A stretch of DNA of 64,000 bases from positions 45,760,251 to 45,824,250 of the forward strand of contig CM018681.1 in the NCBI GenBank assembly GCA_009363875.1, read 5' to 3'. Both the position numbers and the translations under genes were made by a program. Positions 59,690 through 64,000 of this stretch are shown here, piece after piece. The stretch comes from Mikania micrantha (taxonomy: Eukaryota > Streptophyta > Magnoliopsida > Asterales > Asteraceae). Under the pieces are notes generated by a model. That model made no database searches and was not told where the DNA came from. It saw only the letters and a list, made by a program, of their open reading frames with translations. Every line of letters begins with the position of its first letter. Within the stretch, counting starts at the first letter, position 1.

Positions 59690-60420
59690 AAGTTAGCACC
59701 TTCGGTGATGCAGGAATTGTCAAATCAGTTACGAGAGTTACTTGATAAAGGTTTCATTCGACCGAGCTACTCACCTGGGGAGCTCCGGTTTTATTCGTGA
59801 AAAAGAAGGATGGATCCTTTCGTATGTGTATAGACTACAGAGAGCTAAACAAACTAACCATCAAGAATCGGTATCCATTACCGAGGATTGATGATTTGTT
59901 TGACCAACTACAAGGAGCACAATATTTTTCGAAGATTGACTTACGGTCCGGATACCACCAGCTCAGAGTACAAGATGAAGACATACCCAAGACGGCGTTT
60001 CGTACCAGATACGGGCATTACGAGTTCATGGTGATGCCTTTTGGGTTGACGAATGCACCCGTGGTCTTCATGGATCTCATGAACCGTGTGTGTAAGCCGT
60101 AATTAGATCAATTTGTTATTGTTTTCATTGATGACATATTGATCTATTCTAAAAGCAAAGCAGAACACGAGCAACATCTTAGAACGATCTTGGAACTGTT
60201 AAAGGAAGAGAAGCTCTATGCAAAATTCTCTAAGTGTGAATTTTTGTTAAAGGAGGTTCAATTCCTAGGGCACGTAGTGAACAGTGAGGGAATACACGTT
60301 GATCCAGCCAAGATCGAGGCAATAAAAGATTGGGACACTCCGAAGACACCGACGGAGATACGTTCTTTTCAGGTATTACAGAAGGTTCATCTCAAACTTT
60401 TCTAAGATAGCCCTGCCACT
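59690..60420 (+). pseudogene. pol: Ty3/gypsy reverse transcriptase, broken
   Basis: Reverse transcriptase copies element RNA into DNA. Visible blocks are FRMCIDYRELNKLTIKNRYPLPRI, FSKIDLRSGYHQ, TAFRTRYGHYEFMVMPFGLTNAP and the catalytic FIDDILIYSK at about 60130-60150. Lesions are one missing base near 59775, a TAA in place of a Tyr codon at 60100-60102, and a loss of about ten bases near 60371 that removes the LGLAGYY-like block and shifts the frame. Confidence 0.88.
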
Positions 60421-61378
60421 CACGAAGTTGACACAGAAGAGCGAGCCGTTTGTTTGGGAACAAAAGCAAGAAGAAGCCTTTCAGACCTTGAAGCAAAAGC
60501 TATGTGATGCTCCGATCTTATCTCTCCCAGACGGTTGTGATGACTTTGTAGTGTACTGTGATGCATCCCATCAGGGACTCGGCTGTGTGCTAATGCAGCG
60601 AGACAAAGTTATTGCGTATGCCTGTAGACAACTGAAGGTTCATGAGAAGAATTACACTACTCATGATCTGGAATTGGGAGCTGTGATATTTGCTTTAAAG
60701 ATCTGGAGACATTACTTATATGGCACCAAGTGTACCATATTCACTGATCACAAGAGTCTACAACACATATTTGATCAGAAGGAACTCAACATGCGACAGC
60801 GATGCTGGGTTGAGCTTCTGAATGATTACGATTGTGTAATTAAGTACCATCCGGGCAAGGCAAACGTTGTAGCTTATGCCTTGAGCCGGAAAGAACGTGT
60901 CAAACCCTTGCGCGTCAGAGCAATGGGAATGACTGTGCAGACAAGCTTACACGGTAACATTATGCAAGCACAACAAGAGGCAGTTGAACGAGGAAACTTG
61001 AAGAAAGACTTAGACTGTGGAGTGGAAAAACATTTGGAAACGAAACCTGATGGACTTGTTTACTACAAGGATCGTGTATGGATTCCTGCAGTAAATGAGT
61101 TAAAGAAACTTATATTCGATGAAGCACACAAGACCAAGTACTCTGTGCATCCCGGTGCTGATAAAATGTACCAAGACTTACGTGCGTTTTATTGGTGGCC
61201 GGGTATGAAGAAAGACATAGCTGAGTATGTTGGTAGATGCCTCACGTGCGCTAAGGTGAAGGCAGAACACCAGAAACCGTCAAGGTTGCTGGAACAACCT
61301 GAAATTCCACTTTGGAAGTGGGAACAGATAGCTATGGACTTTGTCACTAAAGCTACCCCACACTTCCAGTGGTCATGA
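60421..61378 (+). pseudogene. pol: Ty3/gypsy RNase H and integrase zinc domain
   Basis: The open frame 60428-61378 begins after the deletion. RNase H shows VVYCDASHQGLG, YTTHDLELGAVIFALK, IFTDHKSLQHIF and the end at NVVAYALSR. In the last block an Ala occupies the position that is usually Asp (VADALSR). Integrase begins with HKTKYSVHPGADKMY...CLTC, the HHCC zinc site, and WKWEQIAMDFV with the first catalytic Asp. The frame ends at a one-base insertion near 61352. Confidence 0.85.
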
Positions 61379-61810
61379 TACTATTTGGGTCATTGTTGAT
61401 CGATTGACCAAATCTGCTCATTTCTTGCCAATGCGAGAAACTTACACGATGGATAAACTAGCGAGGCTTTACATCAACGAGATAGTGGTACGTCATGGTG
61501 TGCCATTGTCTATCATTTCAGATCGCCATAGCAGATTCACATCAAGATTCTGGCAGTCATTGCAGAAATCTCTGGGGACGCAATTAAACTTGAGTACAGC
61601 TTATCATCCACAAACGGATGGTCAAAGCGAACGTACTATACAAACCCTGGAGGACATGTTAAGAACTTGTGTTCTAGACTTCGGTGGAAATTGGGACTCC
61701 CATTTACCACTGATTGAATTCACCTACAACAACAGCTATCATAGTAGCATCGGATGTGCACCATTCGAGGCTCTCTATGGTCGCAAGTGTCATCGCCGAT
61801 CTGTTGGTCG
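61341..61810 (+). pseudogene. pol: Ty3/gypsy integrase core
   Basis: Integrase joins element DNA to the target. This frame holds the second Asp (IISDRHSRFTSRFW) and the catalytic Glu (QTDGQSERTIQTLEDML), then TYNNSYHSSIGCAPFEALYGRKC. A one-base loss at about 61790 ends homology; the frame then runs on out of register to 61976. Confidence 0.88.
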
Positions 61811-62380
61811 GAAGTGGGAGATAATCATATTACTGGGCCAGAACTCATTCAAGAAACTACAGACAAAATCGCTCAGATACAGCAAAGGCTACAAGCAACT
61901 CGAAGCAGACAAAAGAGCTATGCCGATAAACGGCGCAAGCCGTTGGAATTCCAAGTGGGAGATCGTGTCCTGTTGAAGGTATCCCCATGGAAAGGTGTAG
62001 TTCGTTTTGCAAAGAAAGGCAAACTAACAACACGGTACGTGGGACCGTTTGAAATCATCAAACGTATTGGTCCTGTGGCGTACAGACTTAGACTACCGGA
62101 TAAACTTAGTGGTGTACACGACGTGTTTCACGTCTCAAACTTGAAGAAGTGCCTTACTGATGAAACTCTTATCATACCGGTTGAAGAAATTCAATTGGAT
62201 GAAAACTTACGTTTTGTAGAAGAACCTTTAGAGATTATGGATCGCAAGGTTAAACAACTGAGGCGAAGCCGTATCCCATTGTCAAGGTTCGTCCTGAGTT
62301 TACTTGGGAACGCGAAGATAGCATGAAGCTCAAGTATCCCCAACTGTTAACAGAAGAATCCGTACCCGATAGCAATGCTT
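61790..62380 (+). pseudogene. pol: Ty3/gypsy integrase C-terminus with chromodomain-like tail
   Basis: The frame shows SPICWSEVGDNHITGPELIQ, FQVGDRVLLKVSPWKG, GPFEIIKRIGPVAYRL (GPY/F module) and VHDVFHVSNLKKCL. The tail RFVEEPLEIMDRKVKQLRRSRIP is typical of the chromodomain-like end of this lineage. A one-base loss near 62278 shifts the frame, after which VRPEFTWEREDSMKLKYPQL is still legible. Confidence 0.85.
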
Positions 62381-62416
62381 AAATTTCGGGACGAAATTCG
62401 TCTAACATGGGGAGAC
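62381..62416 (+). other. Pre-LTR hairpin and polypurine tract
   Basis: AATTTCGGGACGAAATT (7-base arms, loop GGA) is followed by a short spacer and CATGGGGAGAC, and then the 3' LTR. The same hairpin precedes both polypurine tracts of the first Ty3/gypsy element. Confidence 0.75.
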
Positions 62417-64000
62417 TGTAACATCTGTGCCGGAAACGTCGCCGGAACAGTGAGCTGAACAGTAAACGCACAGTAACTCAGGTACAAACTACGTAAACTA
62501 TTGTTATGCTACTAATATCATGATGCTTGATATTAAACTATTAAGCTATTGTTTCTGTAATCTGATTGAACTTAATAGTTTAACAGTTAGAAACATGTCA
62601 GACAACACAGTGTTGAAACATAGGTACTTGAATTGATGCTATAGTGTATAAACGTATGCGAGGTTAAACAAAACAAAACACATAACGGTTGTTGTTACAG
62701 AATGCTAAACATTCGAGTTATTCGTATAGGTGACGATCTGTACGAATGATTCTGATAGTTTAACGTTCTGAAATAATGACTAAAAAGTAGATAACAAAAG
62801 TCTGAAAGCAAAACCATTGTCGTGTTCGTTCGAATGACGATTCGAACGAATACGCGCGCGATGGCGACGCGATCTGACGAAACGAAAACGAAAACAAAGA
62901 ACGATCATAAATTCAAGGAAATAAAATATTTCCTATTTTACAATTTTGAAACTCATCACAAATGAAATTAAACAAAACTATTTTAATAAATCGCGAACAA
63001 ATTTAATAAACGCGTAAAAAAATTGTATAATTCGATAAATAAATAAATTCAACGATATTTAAGATGATTCTAACAATAATTGTATTTTAAAACATCACAA
63101 AATAATTCTTTTTATTTTAAAAGCGTAAAACTACGCGTTACGTTCCGGAAACGTAACGAAGACGCGAACCGAGCAACAAAAACGAACCCGAAACCTCTCG
63201 GGGTATAAATACCCTAAATGAGGGTAATTCCCTCATTTTCTCTTCTTCTTCTCTCCTTTTAAACCCTAATCCCGGTTTTGGTTTCCACACCATTTTTCAA
63301 GCTTCAAATCAGCATATCTCCTTCAAAACTCAAATTTAGTGGTTCTTGAACCCAAACGAAGATCTAAACCCCCTCTACATGAAAGTACAACAGATCTGAG
63401 CCAAACTTCACTAAAAATCAAGGTAATCAGTTGTGAATGTTGCGAGAATTAGGGTTTTCGAACCCTTTATCATGCCACCACTTTTAAATCGGTTCTAAAC
63501 CTTCCACCTGTTAACCCGACACCCACGAACCTCAGCCTTAGCACCCACATGCTTGAAAACACCATAGATACACGGGATGGTGAGGGGTTGAGCACCACCG
63601 CCGCTGCGGCCGAAGGAGTCCACACAGGTGGTCGAATGGCTGGGAGGCCGAATGAGGGCCGGCCAAACCAACACATTCGGCATTCATTCGCCGAATCACC
63701 TGGCACCACTCGCTACCCATTCGATCGGCTGAGATCTCCTCATTCGAACCTCTTCATTCGCCGGCCACCCCTTCTTCGCCCAGGAGCCATTCGCCGAATG
63801 TCCACAGGCCTACCGCTATTCGACCGGAGCTTGGTTGTTTCGGTCGGCAGCCACCCATTCGCCCCATGCATATCATTCGACTATCCACATTCGGACCACC
63901 ACACTCACTGGTCACTCATTCGACCAGCCATGCACAGTTGGCCGAGGACCAAGGCAAAACCCATTCGACACCCTCATACTCCAAGCAAAGCTTCATTCGG
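62417..64000 (+). mobile_element. 3' LTR of the chromovirus-type element, truncated by window end
   Basis: It starts TGTAACATCTGTGCC right after the polypurine tract and matches the 5' LTR base by base up to the last base of the window (equivalent to 54888). Differences include a four-base loss near 63330 (ACTCAAATTTAG), one missing A at 63476 and scattered substitutions. The target duplication cannot be tested here. Confidence 0.88.
63204..63211 (+). promoter_or_regulatory. TATA box of the 3' LTR
   Basis: TATAAATA sits in the same GGTATAAATACC inverted repeat as in the 5' LTR. Confidence 0.65.

Overview
This is a gene-poor, AT-rich stretch of a flowering-plant nuclear genome built almost entirely of nested transposable elements. 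The evidence is Ty3/gypsy chromovirus gag-pol remnants, Ty1/copia RNase H, a hAT-type transposase with a TTF zinc finger, a Helitron-like end, a pararetrovirus-like fragment, and LTRs with TATA boxes and tRNA-Met-type primer sites. The LTR style resembles that of the daisy family (Asteraceae), but this is an impression and not a proof. I see no intact host gene.

Layout. 1-5963: the 3' part of an internally deleted Ty3/gypsy element (gag, a damaged protease, no RT or RNase H, integrase C-terminal half) with a 2.57-kb 3' LTR. 5964-7023 and 14358-16581: two halves of a minus-strand LTR, split by a Helitron-like element (7024-14357) that carries exon-like fragments and a 2.9-kb solo LTR (10593-13495, 5-bp duplication ATTTA). 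16582-17591: an LTR fragment with palindromic repeats. 17592-43979: the main feature of the window, a 26.4-kb minus-strand array of a non-autonomous Ty1/copia element arranged as eight LTRs alternating with seven internal regions of about 2.7 kb. One perfect 5-bp duplication, AATTG, flanks the whole array. 43985-46449: the 3' part of a plus-strand LTR holding a rearranged pararetrovirus-like fragment. 46450-52104: a hAT transposase pseudogene interrupted by a 3.95-kb solo LTR and bounded by two further related LTRs. 53305-64000: a chromovirus-type Ty3/gypsy element with an unusually long 4.29-kb LTR, decayed gag-pol, and the first 1.58 kb of its 3' LTR.

Two themes stand out. First, the copia array is best explained by one insertion that later multiplied in place by unequal recombination between LTRs: the outer copies carry most private variants and the central ones are nearly identical. 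Second, the long LTRs are largely unalignable yet share one architecture: TATA box, pyrimidine-rich leader, a 5' splice-donor-like site, a stretch of tandem repeats with a 150-180-bp period (some with palindromic cores), a second donor (CAG|GTGAGT type), a polypyrimidine/TTTTCTCAG acceptor-like site, and a TGTGACA terminus. This suggests, as inference, a spliced leader inside the LTR. No coding system in the window appears able to function today; the RNase H frame of array units 3-6 is the best preserved.
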